A stretch of DNA of 42,085 bases from Flavobacterium sp. (GTDB lineage: Bacteria; Bacteroidota; Bacteroidia; Chitinophagales; Chitinophagaceae). The notes under the pieces are model-generated. The model saw only the letters and a list, made by a program, of their open reading frames with translations, was not told the origin of the DNA and searched no databases. Positions 1-7,534 of this stretch are shown here, one piece after another (the first letter of the stretch is position 1; each line of letters starts with the position of its first letter). The translations under genes were made by a program, and so were the position numbers. The DNA lies in NCBI GenBank assembly GCA_030053925.1, contig JASGCX010000005.1, positions 1-42,085 of the forward strand, read 5' to 3'.

Positions 1-62
1 TTCGATAAATATAAAACGTAAAAAATCAAAAAATATTGAGTATGCTTAAAAAAAAAGGGTGA

Positions 63-419
63 GTAGTAACTATTGTTTCAATTATTTCTGAGTATTTAAT
101 GTTTTTATATAAACCAAACACTGAAAATATTCTTTCCCACACCGATAACACCCGTATTGCTTCTCACATTGAAGACATACTCAATATGATGGTGTATGAG
201 TTGTATTTTGAGGAGCATATGAAAGAGGTAGGTATAGATGTACTGCAATTTATAAATCCAAAACCTATTGATACATTAAAATCAGATAAAGAGAAAGTAG
301 AAGTAATACAAGATTTTTACGAATGGTATCAAAAGCCTGATAATGCAGTTAGGCAAAGGATGCTATTGGTAGATACTCGTAGCAAGGACATTATAGGTTT
401 AATCAATAAAAGTTTGTAA
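63..419 (+). pseudogene. C-terminal fragment of a type IIG (Eco57I-like) restriction-modification enzyme
   Basis: The open frame runs back to base 63, just after a stop at 60-62, although the first ATG is at 99. The encoded segment (IISEYLMFLY, then NMMVYELYFEEHMKE, then VRQRMLLVDTRSKDIIGLIN) resembles the extreme C-terminus of large Eco57I-type methylase/endonuclease proteins, where a MVYELYF-like helix follows the target-recognition part. Nothing before base 60 continues it in any frame within the window, and a run of nine A lies at about 49-57. I therefore read it as the tail of a gene that is broken here or lies mostly off the left edge. It cannot be an active enzyme by itself: no methylase or nuclease motif is present. 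The family call rests on recalled similarity only. Confidence 0.45.
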
Positions 420-436
420 GAAATAATTTAAAAAAT

Positions 437-676
437 ATGAGTAACATAAAATTATTTGAAAGCAAAAAAGTTCGTAGCCACTACGATGACAATAAAGAAA
501 TATGGTATTTCAGTATTGTAGATATAGTAGGCATTTTAACCGACCAACCTACCGTAGATAGGGCAAGAAACTACTGGAAAGTATTAAAAAACAGGCTAAA
601 AAAAGAAGGTAATGAGTCGGTTACAAACTGTAACCAACTGAAACTACAATCGTGTATAGTTTCGCAACATTGTTGA
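437..676 (+). pseudogene. Truncated Bro-N / DinD-like gene
   Basis: The first 68 residues ([18 protein letters not shown], then [17 protein letters not shown], then [27 protein letters not shown]) match the start of Bro-N domain proteins. These are phage-antirepressor-like or DNA-damage-inducible D-like proteins usually about 200-300 residues long. After LKLQS the expected continuation is lost and a chance tail of seven residues leads to a stop. The gene begins 17 bp after the restriction-enzyme fragment and shares its fate. An intact Bro-N protein would bind DNA or regulate prophage or defence genes; this fragment lacks the C-terminal half. The start ATG at 437 is the normal family start. 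Confidence 0.7.
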
Positions 677-797
677 TGGCATATTCTAGTTCTTGTGGCG
701 TAGCCCAAACGCAGCCACAAGGACTTGAAGGTAAAAAGTTAGATATTTTTATTTTACTATAAATAAAAATAGCAGGCAACAAGTTTACCATTCCAAT

Positions 798-1016
798 GCT
801 GTTACCAATGTAAATATTCGGTAGCAAATTCAGCGAAACCATCGGGCAACCAATGTAGAACTTTCTGCCCAATTTGGCACCTCTACCCAAACAGTTTCTA
901 AGTGGCGAAACAGAAATTTTTCTGCCGATGCTTACTATGTTCCTAAAACCATCTCGTATGCCTTAACAGAGATAGAAGCCTCACTAGTAAAGACTTTGAG
1001 AAGCACCATTGCTTAA
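798..1016 (+). pseudogene. IS481-like transposase N-terminal remnant
   Basis: Read from 798 the + strand gives AVTNVNIR, an in-frame TAG at 822-824, then QIQRNHRATNVELSAQFGT, STQTVSKWRNR, and a segment ending ALTEIEASLVKTLRSTIA before a stop at 1014-1016. This is the helix-turn-helix start of IS481-type integrase-core transposases (typically QIQ, then N-x-ELA-x-x-Y-x-x-S-x-x-TVxKWR-x-R, then P-x-x-I-x-YALSxLE). The catalytic DDE part is absent. The internal stop and missing rest mark it as dead. Between the Bro-N fragment and this remnant (677-797) I see only an 8-bp inverted repeat, CTTGTGGC/GCCACAAG (692-699 with 714-721). Confidence 0.6.
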
Positions 1017-1109
1017 ACCGGTCTTTACAAGCAATTGTCTCAGCACTCAGTATTAATCGTTAGTAAAAAAACGTAGCTGTTTTTACGGTAGGGATTGATG
1101 CCAACGATA

Positions 1110-1619
1110 TTATTTAGCCAATTGTAGCATTAGCGCATCTTCTATAGGTGCTTTTATACGTACAATGCTATCTACTTTGCTGTTGGGTATAGTCATAGAT
1201 AGTACATACTGCTGCACCTTCCAGGTATTGCCTTGTTTTATTACCACACCCGAGCCTCGGCATATTTTCATTTGTGTTTGTAGCAGTTCGTCAAACCAGC
1301 CAAAATCGCCTTTAGCATTTAGGTAAATGTGGCGCTCTAAGGCTTTAAAATTCCATGCTTTACCACGGTTGAAATAAGGCTTGGCCCATACCATAAACTG
1401 CTGTTTATCCCAGCGTTCTGTAGCATCGGTACCTATAAAAATAGCATCGCTTGTATAGAAGTTAAAGTAGGCCTGATAGTTGGCCTTGCCCGCTGCCACG
1501 TTAAAGCTATCTAGCATAGCCGCTATAAGTTGTTTGTCTTTTGCAGTATCATTTGTAGGTGTAAAACTGCTTACCGCAACAATGGTGCAGAGTAAGCATA
1601 AGGTGCATATTGCTTTCAT
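1110..1619 (-). CDS. Secreted NTF2-like (DUF4440/SnoaL-type) protein
   Basis: A 169-residue protein from the ATG at 1619. A longer in-frame reading exists upstream but has no signal sequence at its start. MKAICTLCLLCTIVAVSSFT is a signal peptide. The body (LDSFNVAAGKANYQAYFNFYTSDAIFIGTDATERW, and later a WKVQQYVLSMTIPNS strand) has the pattern of DUF4440/SnoaL-like NTF2 folds: an N-terminal helix, an AIFIGT strand, a short W/F-rich helix and a closing beta sheet. Such proteins are small periplasmic or secreted cone-shaped domains, often of unknown ligand. No catalytic residues can be assigned. It is divergent from the MerR-type regulator at 1819, with 199 bp between, so the two may share a control region. 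Confidence 0.65.
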   Translation of the reverse strand: MKAICTLCLLCTIVAVSSFTPTNDTAKDKQLIAAMLDSFNVAAGKANYQAYFNFYTSDAIFIGTDATERWDKQQFMVWAKPYFNRGKAWNFKALERHIYLNAKGDFGWFDELLQTQMKICRGSGVVIKQGNTWKVQQYVLSMTIPNSKVDSIVRIKAPIEDALMLQLAK

Positions 1620-1753
1620 GTATGGTGTGGTTTTAGTGTTAAAGTTAGTAAGATAGTCACACCTATGACACAGATGAAAAGTATTTGCGCTGATTTTTTT
1701 TACTTGCAAGTTTCAATAAGCAATGACGGTCCACGGTCTACGGACAACTCCCC

Positions 1754-1761
1754 TACCTTTG
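1754..1761 (+). promoter_or_regulatory. -7 element for the MerR-type gene
   Basis: TACCTTTG fits the Bacteroidota -7 consensus TAnnTTTG and lies 57 bp before the regulator's ATG at 1819. No TTG is seen at the usual -33 distance, so it is only moderately supported. Confidence 0.4.
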
Positions 1762-1818
1762 TGTCATCTCAAACAACCCAAGTTTAAACCTTTTCAAAAA
1801 ACTGTTGTTCTATTTCGC

Positions 1819-2697
1819 ATGAACGCCTTTACCATTAAAGATTTAGAGTTATTATCGGGCATAAAAGCTCATACCATTCGTATGTGGGAACAACGGTATG
1901 GTTTTTTAAAACCGCAGCGTACCGATACCAATATTCGCTATTATACTAACGATGAGCTAAAAACCCTACTCAACATTGCCCTACTAAACAAGTATGGGTT
2001 TAAAATTTCGCATATAGACCGTATGAGTTATCCTGAAATGAAGGATAAAATTGTAGCGCTATCGCAAATTGAGGCGCAGCAACAACGTGCTATTAACGAG
2101 TTAATTCACCACATGGTGGATATGAAAATAGAAGACTTTGAGGCACTTTTAGATACACATATTGTAGCTAGTGGCATAGAAAAAACCATCACACAAATTA
2201 TTTTCCCCTTTCTTGAGCGCATAGGTATTTTATGGTTAACCAATCATATTAACCCTGCACAAGAACATTTGGTTGCCAATCTTATTCGCCAAAAACTAAT
2301 TGTAGGTATTGAAGGTATAGGCACGCATATTACTAGCAATAAAACCATCTTGTTGTTTTTGCCAGAAGGTGAACACCACGAACTTGGCTTGCTTTTTATT
2401 TACTACCTGCTAAAAACAAGGGGCGTAAAAGTAATATACCTTGGTGCCAATGTACCACTAAAAGATGTAGCGTTTGTAGCCACCCTTAAAAAGCCTACCC
2501 ACCTATACACGCACCTTACAGCCGTGGCGCAAAACTTTAACTTCGACAAGTTTTTAGTAAACGCACACCACCACTTTTTTGATGGTAAACTAATTGTATC
2601 GGGCTTGCTTACGCAGCACTACAAAAAGAAAGTACCTAACAATATTGCGTTTAAAAAATCGCTTGGCGAAGTGATGGAATATTTAGCTACTTTATAA
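1819..2697 (+). CDS. MerR-family regulator with cobalamin-binding (CarH/LitR-like) domain
   Basis: A 292-residue transcription factor from the ATG at 1819; a longer frame begins at 1723 but its extra residues look unlike a protein. The N-terminus is a MerR winged helix (FTIKDLELLSGIKAHTIRMWEQRYG, then R, IRYYTNDEL). Residues 100-165 match the helical cobalamin-binding half, with W139, E149 and H150 in the W-x9-EH arrangement of adenosylcobalamin photoreceptors. Residues 185-190 (EHHELG) give the E-x-H-x-x-G motif whose His is the lower cobalt ligand. A Rossmann-like B12-binding domain follows, with VKVIYLGANVP. In CarH the residue after the Trp is His and acts as the upper ligand in the light state; here it is Leu. 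Known relatives repress carotenoid or stress genes in the dark. No carotenoid genes are in the window, so the target is unknown. Confidence 0.85.
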   Translation: MNAFTIKDLELLSGIKAHTIRMWEQRYGFLKPQRTDTNIRYYTNDELKTLLNIALLNKYGFKISHIDRMSYPEMKDKIVALSQIEAQQQRAINELIHHMVDMKIEDFEALLDTHIVASGIEKTITQIIFPFLERIGILWLTNHINPAQEHLVANLIRQKLIVGIEGIGTHITSNKTILLFLPEGEHHELGLLFIYYLLKTRGVKVIYLGANVPLKDVAFVATLKKPTHLYTHLTAVAQNFNFDKFLVNAHHHFFDGKLIVSGLLTQHYKKKVPNNIAFKKSLGEVMEYLATL

Positions 2698-2758
2698 ATT
2701 AATGGACTTATAAGGTATTAAGCAGTACTTGTAAGCGAGTTGGTTAAACCTTTTAAAG

Positions 2759-3270
2759 GTGTACTACTCTTATACTACATTACTACCATTGCCCCTACCA
2801 ACATCTACAATTATTAGCCATCATGGTTTTGCCGTGGTGGTATTACATACCAATATTCAGCAACACGCCCTACATGCTGCACAGCCTATTGCAGCAGGCG
2901 AAATAATTAGCTTATTTAATGCTAAAGAAACTGTTACAAGGCCTAGCTATCTTACCGTACAAGTTGGTATTGATAAGCATATTACGCTAATGCCCTAGTT
3001 TTTGCAATACATCAACCACAGTTGCAGCCCAATATATTTTTTGATACCACACCAATGCAGTTGGTATGTATAAAGCCTATAGCCGAGTGCGAAGAACTGT
3101 GTTTTTTCTACCAATCTACCCAGTGGCAAATGGACCAATCCTTTGTGTGTAACTGTGGTGCTGATAATTGTTTGCAATTAATACAAGGTGCAGTCTATCT
3201 TAGTAACAGTGCTATTGCCAAACATCGGTTTACCAATTTTATTACCCAACAACTTGCTGCTTGCAAATAG
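2759..3270 (+). pseudogene. Decayed SET-domain lysine methyltransferase
   Basis: The pieces of a small SET protein lie in order: an N-terminal part ending HITLMP, a TAG at 2996-2998, then in the same frame FLQYINHSC at 2999-3025, then after a one-base shift in the C run (about 3028-3030) PNIFFDTTPMQLVCIKPIAE, CEELCFFY, and a post-SET segment VCNCGADNCLQLIQGA, with the stop at 3268-3270. NHSCSPN is the SET motif that binds S-adenosylmethionine, EELxFFY contains the catalytic Tyr region, and CxCGxxxC is the post-SET zinc cluster. One nonsense change and one 1-base deletion are both needed to explain it, so it is a recent pseudogene unless both are sequencing errors. The nearest start is GTG at 2759. 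Confidence 0.75.
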
Positions 3271-3273
3271 CCA

Positions 3274-3730
3274 ATGCCAAATACCACAACACTTGCCTTA
3301 CCTGCCAATGCGTTACAGGTATGGGTGCTTGCGCCACATGTAATACCAACAATACTAACCTAAATTACTATTACAACTTTACCCAAAGCATTGCCACTTA
3401 CACATTGGTATTTGCACAGCTAGGTCCCAAGCTAGCAGTGGCAGCCTGTAACCCTGGCAAGCTATACCAATATTATTGCCCAAATAGCTCAAACACAAGC
3501 TAGTACTAGCATACAGCAAGTGGTGCTTAACCTTTGCGATGGTGATGAGGTAAATGACACACCCGGCTTAAGTGTAGTAAAATGGCAAGAGGTTTTTTTT
3601 ACTAGCAATATTGTAGGCAATTACATTTTAAAGTTTGTAACTGGTATAGATACCTTATGCTGTGCAGTGCCTTAGTGCTTTAAAAGATATTACAAGACGT
3701 ATTGAGTTGGATGAAGAAGAGGGCATTTAA
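3274..3730 (+). pseudogene. Decayed, internally deleted ATP-grasp (D-Ala-D-Ala ligase-like) gene
   Basis: It begins 3 bp after the SET pseudogene with MPNTTTLALPANALQVWVLAPH. A shift leads to NLNYYYNFTQSIATYTLVFAQLG in a second frame (about 3358-3426), and another to WQPVTLASYTNIIAQIAQTQ and VVLNLCDGDEVNDTPGLSVVKW in a third (about 3439-3590). The NLCDGDE-x-N-x-x-PG string is typical of the pre-ATP-grasp domain of D-Ala-D-Ala ligase-like proteins of Bacteroidota. After a further stop at 3673-3675 a last piece, ALKDITRRIELDEEEGI, ends at 3728-3730 and looks like an original C-terminus. The ATP-binding core is missing. At least two frameshifts, two stops and a large deletion are present. The family call is by recall. 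Confidence 0.55.
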
Positions 3731-3863
3731 GGCTGTGTGAAAAATAACTTTTTTCAGCATTTCTTTTGATTGCTTTTTTAGTGAATGGAGGTTGTTTAAG
3801 CCAATTTAAAAGCCTTTATTTATTTACGAATCAGCCTCTATATTTTTAGTGTATCTCTGTTTA

Positions 3864-4322
3864 TTACCAATTATTCATGTGTTCTTTTACTACACGTTCT
3901 GCATCTTTTGGTTTAGATGTTTGCCAGTTTTCGTCATATTTTACAAACCAACTAAGCCACATACTTCTAGATAAGCGCATGAGCAAAGGCTGCATAGCAA
4001 GCATTAAAAACGAATTAATGCCAAGCCACCAAAACAATCTGCTATCATTAATAGATACACCAATAATTACCCACCAAGCTACAAAAGTTGCTACCGAAAA
4101 AGCCACTGTTAAGGCATAGCTTACATAAGCAGTACCGTAGTAAAAACCTACTTCTATCTCGGTTAATTGCCCGCAAGTAGGGCACTGTTCATTCATTTTG
4201 GTATTATGCTTAAAATCGTAGGCATTTTTTGTAGTAAACAAGTAGCCTTTTCTGCAACGTGGGCATTTGTTTTGTAAAACGCTTAAAATGTAGTTGGGGG
4301 TATTTTTCAGTTGGTATGCCAT
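3864..4322 (-). CDS. DUF983 membrane protein
   Basis: 152 residues. The N-terminus holds two zinc-ribbon pairs (KCPRCRKG, about residues 19-26, and EQCPTCGQL, about 45-53), as usual for DUF983. Two hydrophobic helices follow, YVSYALTVAFSVATFVAWWV and WWLGINSFLMLAMQPLLM. The family is inner-membrane, common in Bacteroidota and Alphaproteobacteria, and without a defined function. Its length is normal. It is read in the same direction as murF and lies downstream of it after 74 bp, so the two could be co-transcribed. The stretch 3731-3863 on its 3' side holds no gene. Confidence 0.8.
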   Translation of the reverse strand: MAYQLKNTPNYILSVLQNKCPRCRKGYLFTTKNAYDFKHNTKMNEQCPTCGQLTEIEVGFYYGTAYVSYALTVAFSVATFVAWWVIIGVSINDSRLFWWLGINSFLMLAMQPLLMRLSRSMWLSWFVKYDENWQTSKPKDAERVVKEHMNNW

Positions 4323-4396
4323 GTGTGTAAAATTGAATGCAAGGTAGCTACATTTAGGCTTTGCATTTGCAACATTAGTTGCATAGCCATTTCAGT

Positions 4397-5674
4397 TTAT
4401 TGTAAAATTTTTTCCATAGCCATACTTCTAGAGCCTTTAATAAGCAGATACGCATTGTTAAAGCCTTGTTGAACAAACCATTTTTGCGCTTCTAACGCAC
4501 TATTAAAGTACACAAAAGGATGTTCAATCTTACTAAAATCGCCTCCTACCAATACTACATTAGCCCAGTTGTGTTGCTTAATAAGTGCTACAATAGCGGC
4601 ATGTTCTGCAATACTTTCTTCACCTAATTCCATCATACCACCAAGCATTAATATTTTGTTTGTTGATGGAAATTTTGCAAAGTTTTCTATGGCCGCTTTC
4701 ATACTAGTAGGGTTAGCATTGTAAGCGTCTAGTATAATATGGTTGCCGTTTTTTTCTATCATCTGCGAGCGGCTATTGCTTGGTGTATAGCTTTCAATTG
4801 CAGCTACAATTTTCTCATCGGGTACGTTAAAATATTTACCAATAGCCACCGCACATAACACATTTGGCAAGTTGTAATTACCTACAAGTTGTGTAGCAAT
4901 AGTAGCTTGCAACCCTTTAGTTACTGCAACTTTTAAGTAAGGTTCGCTTTGCAATGCAGCACCAATAATATCACCATTAGTAGTACTGTAAGTAAAACGT
5001 TTGGCAATGCCTTTACTCATATCTTGTAAGTAATCGTAATCGTTTAATATAAAAGCAACACCATTGTTGTTGCGTATAAAATTGTACAGCTCGCCTTTGC
5101 CCTTTCTTACACCTTCTACACCGCCAAAACCTTCTAAATGCGCTTTACCACAATTGGTTATAAGCCCATAGTTAGGCAAGGTATAAGTGCAATAGCTAGC
5201 TATTTCTTTTTGGTGATTTGCGCCCATTTCAATAACAGCCATTTCTGCATCTTTACCAATGTTTAATAGGGTTAGTGGCACACCAATATGATTGTTTAAG
5301 TTGCCTTGTGTAGTGTAGGTTTTATAGTGCGTTGCTAATACGGTACTTACTAATTCTTTAGTAGTGGTTTTTCCGTTACTGCCTGTAATAGCTATAAATG
5401 GAATTGTAAATTGCTCTCGGTGATGTTTAGCCAAGGCTTGCAATGTAGTTAGTGTGTCCTCTACAAGTATTAATCTATCATTGGTATTATTGCCTACTTG
5501 TTTATCTATTACAGCATACGCTGCACCAAGTTCTAGTGCTTTTTCTGCAAATAAGTTGCCATTGAAATTAGGCCCTTTTAATGCAAAAAAAATGTCTCCA
5601 TCTTTTAGCTTTCTAGTGTCTGTTTGTATAGATGAATGTTGAAGATATAGCTGATATAATTGTTCGATTGTCAT
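4397..5674 (-). CDS. murF: UDP-N-acetylmuramoyl-tripeptide--D-alanyl-D-alanine ligase
   Basis: MurF adds D-Ala-D-Ala to UDP-MurNAc-tripeptide, the last cytoplasmic step in building the peptidoglycan stem. I start it at the ATG at 5674 (MTIEQLYQLY), giving 425 residues, normal for Bacteroidota; an upstream ATG adds seven residues. The Mur ligase P-loop GSNGKTTT is at residues 98-105. Other family signs are GNLNNHIGVPLTLL, AVIEMGANHQKEI, TNCGKAHLEGFG, and DAYNANPTSMKAAI in the C-terminal domain. It follows gldJ on the same strand, an order I recall from other Bacteroidota. A hairpin terminator sits between them, so murF probably also has its own promoter in 5675-5727. Confidence 0.95.
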   Translation of the reverse strand: MTIEQLYQLYLQHSSIQTDTRKLKDGDIFFALKGPNFNGNLFAEKALELGAAYAVIDKQVGNNTNDRLILVEDTLTTLQALAKHHREQFTIPFIAITGSNGKTTTKELVSTVLATHYKTYTTQGNLNNHIGVPLTLLNIGKDAEMAVIEMGANHQKEIASYCTYTLPNYGLITNCGKAHLEGFGGVEGVRKGKGELYNFIRNNNGVAFILNDYDYLQDMSKGIAKRFTYSTTNGDIIGAALQSEPYLKVAVTKGLQATIATQLVGNYNLPNVLCAVAIGKYFNVPDEKIVAAIESYTPSNSRSQMIEKNGNHIILDAYNANPTSMKAAIENFAKFPSTNKILMLGGMMELGEESIAEHAAIVALIKQHNWANVVLVGGDFSKIEHPFVYFNSALEAQKWFVQQGFNNAYLLIKGSRSMAMEKILQ

Positions 5675-5727
5675 ACATAAAAATTGATAGTACAAAGTAA
5701 AGCGTTGCAGCAGTTACAAGGATAAAA

Positions 5728-5755
5728 AAACCACTCAAACTAAATTGAGTGGTTT
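5728..5755 (-). terminator. Rho-independent terminator after gldJ
   Basis: An 11-bp perfect stem (AAACCACTCAA with TTGAGTGGTTT) and a 6-base loop. On the minus strand it is followed by a run of T, as expected for the end of gldJ. The plus side is also T-rich, so it could work both ways. A smaller hairpin, TCTCGA/TCGAGA, lies at 5763-5779. Confidence 0.75.
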
Positions 5756-5801
5756 CCTTTTTTCTCGAATAAATCGAGATTACGCTGTATATACCTAAAC
5801 C

Positions 5802-7358
5802 TTATCTTCTTGGTTTTCTTTCTGGAAAGCTATTACCAGTTTTAATTTTAGCTTTTGTACCCTCCGATGCGCCTGTATGCGTCATGGCACAACGAAAACC
5901 GATGGTGCTACTGCTTTGATCTTCTTCTAAAAAACGTCTTGTACCTGGGCTTAACCAATATGGTCTATCATTCCAGCTACCGCCTTTAATAACTCTCGAT
6001 TTGTCTGAAATTAAAGTGGTAATACCGTACCCATAATTTGCACCACTTAAACTATCACCATCTAAATAGTTTAAGGCATACGCTTTTTGGTAGTTTCTAC
6101 GATTTTGCAAAATCGAATCGTTCTCTAATTTCATTTTAATTCTACCGAGGCTATCTCGCATATTGCCTTCGCCGCCACTTTTATCTATAGTTTTAAAAAC
6201 GTTACCACGAAATGGGTTTAAGTCGTCGCTTTCTAAACCTGTTAATGGTCTATATACATCGGCTACCCACTCGCTTACATTTCCACTCATATTGTAAATG
6301 CCAAAAGCGTTTGGTAAAAAACTTGTTACATGACTAGGAATTGCAGCGTTATCATTTAAACCACCAGCAACACCCATATTATCGCCACTACTACGCTTAA
6401 AGTTAGCTAAGAAAGCACCTTGATAAGCGCCTACTCTTGTAGAACGCAAGTTATCAAAACCGTCATTTTTCCAAGCATAGATTTGTTTATTAGCTACCAG
6501 TTCTTCACCACGTGTTTTATCACTCGCTTTCTTTTGTGGATTTTCCATTACATACCCATAAGCTGCGTATTCCCATTCTGCTTCGGTTGGCAAGCGATAT
6601 TCACCAAACAAAATACCATCTTCAAAACGCACCGTGGTTCTTGGTCTACCTTGCGCATCTTTTAGATTGCTTTTAGAAGTTGCAAGTTTACCAGGTTGTG
6701 CCTGATACTCGCCCATTAAGTAAGATTTGGTGTTAAAGTTTTCTTGACCACCGCCATTCATCTCTGTTTTAACGGCATTAGCATTTAAGTAGCCTTTTTT
6801 AATTAATTCTAGTTGGTTTACCCGGTCAGTTCTCCAAATACAGTAGTCTGTTGCTTGTTTCCAACTAACACCAACCACAGGGTAATAATTATAAGAAGGG
6901 TGACGGAAATAATACTCTACATAAGGTTCATTGTAAGCTAATTCGCTACGCCAAACCAATGTATCGGGCAATGCACCGTCAAGTACATTTTTGTATTGCT
7001 CATCGCTAAACGTATTTTCTAGCCAGTACAAATATTCACGGTAGTGTACGTTTGCAACTTCTGTTTTATCAATAAAAAAAGAACTTACTGTTATTCTCTT
7101 TTGAGTATTGTTAAACTCGGCCATTACATCTTCTTGAGCAACACCCATTGTAAATGTGCCACCTTCTACAAACAAAAGGCCTGGTGCAGTTTTTACGTCT
7201 TTAGGTTTAGGCACCGAAAAACCACCTAGTTTTTTGTCATTATAATTCCAACCAGTTGCTGTTGATTTGTTTGCATTTGTGCTGTCGTTACATGAGGCAA
7301 AAATACCTATTATAGCTGCCAATAAAACACAACACCTTACTCCTGTTAGCATGTTCAT
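5802..7358 (-). CDS. gldJ: GldJ-like gliding/type IX secretion lipoprotein
   Basis: A 518-residue lipoprotein: a hydrophobic leader ending FASC puts the lipidated Cys at residue 23. The rest is a formylglycine-generating-enzyme-like (FGE-sulfatase) domain, with VEGGTFTMG near residue 66, PVVGVSWKQATDYCIWR, YRLPTEAEWEYAA, YNMSGNVSEWVADVYRP and VIKGGSWNDRPYW, ending in STIGFRCAM. GldJ and its relative GldK share this fold without the enzymatic role. They sit at the outer membrane and are needed for type IX secretion and, in gliders, motility. The placement beside murF and divergent from porU supports GldJ over GldK. The two ATGs at 7358 and 7352 are both possible starts. Whether this organism glides cannot be told from the window. 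Confidence 0.9.
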   Translation of the reverse strand: MNMLTGVRCCVLLAAIIGIFASCNDSTNANKSTATGWNYNDKKLGGFSVPKPKDVKTAPGLLFVEGGTFTMGVAQEDVMAEFNNTQKRITVSSFFIDKTEVANVHYREYLYWLENTFSDEQYKNVLDGALPDTLVWRSELAYNEPYVEYYFRHPSYNYYPVVGVSWKQATDYCIWRTDRVNQLELIKKGYLNANAVKTEMNGGGQENFNTKSYLMGEYQAQPGKLATSKSNLKDAQGRPRTTVRFEDGILFGEYRLPTEAEWEYAAYGYVMENPQKKASDKTRGEELVANKQIYAWKNDGFDNLRSTRVGAYQGAFLANFKRSSGDNMGVAGGLNDNAAIPSHVTSFLPNAFGIYNMSGNVSEWVADVYRPLTGLESDDLNPFRGNVFKTIDKSGGEGNMRDSLGRIKMKLENDSILQNRRNYQKAYALNYLDGDSLSGANYGYGITTLISDKSRVIKGGSWNDRPYWLSPGTRRFLEEDQSSSTIGFRCAMTHTGASEGTKAKIKTGNSFPERKPRR

Positions 7359-7476
7359 GAGTGATAATTTAGATTCTGAAATAAAAAATTTGGGGTAGAA
7401 TTATATGCTTTATGCGAATATAGGAGATTTTAGATAAAATGTAAATTTAGGCCTTTCATACTAATTGTTATCAAAT

Positions 7477-7490
7477 CCCTAATTTTAGGG
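7477..7490. promoter_or_regulatory. Operator-like dyad between gldJ and porU
   Basis: CCCTAA and TTAGGG separated by two bases form a perfect 6-bp dyad in the 176-bp space between the divergent type IX genes. The position suits a regulator of both, but no factor is known and the stem is short. Confidence 0.3.
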
Positions 7491-7534
7491 TTGTTGGTTT
7501 TTTTTGGTGATAAAAGAACATCATTTTTGGCAAA

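Noticed and set aside
621-890. Minus-strand open frame of 89 codons
   Set aside because: It overlaps the IS481-like remnant, which explains the bases on the plus strand, and has no recognisable protein features.
3261-3503. A continuous 80-codon frame rich in Cys and Asn
   Set aside because: Only its middle part (NLNYYYNFTQSIATYTLVFAQLG) is protein-like. It is one of three frames of the decayed ATP-grasp gene, not a separate Cys-rich protein.
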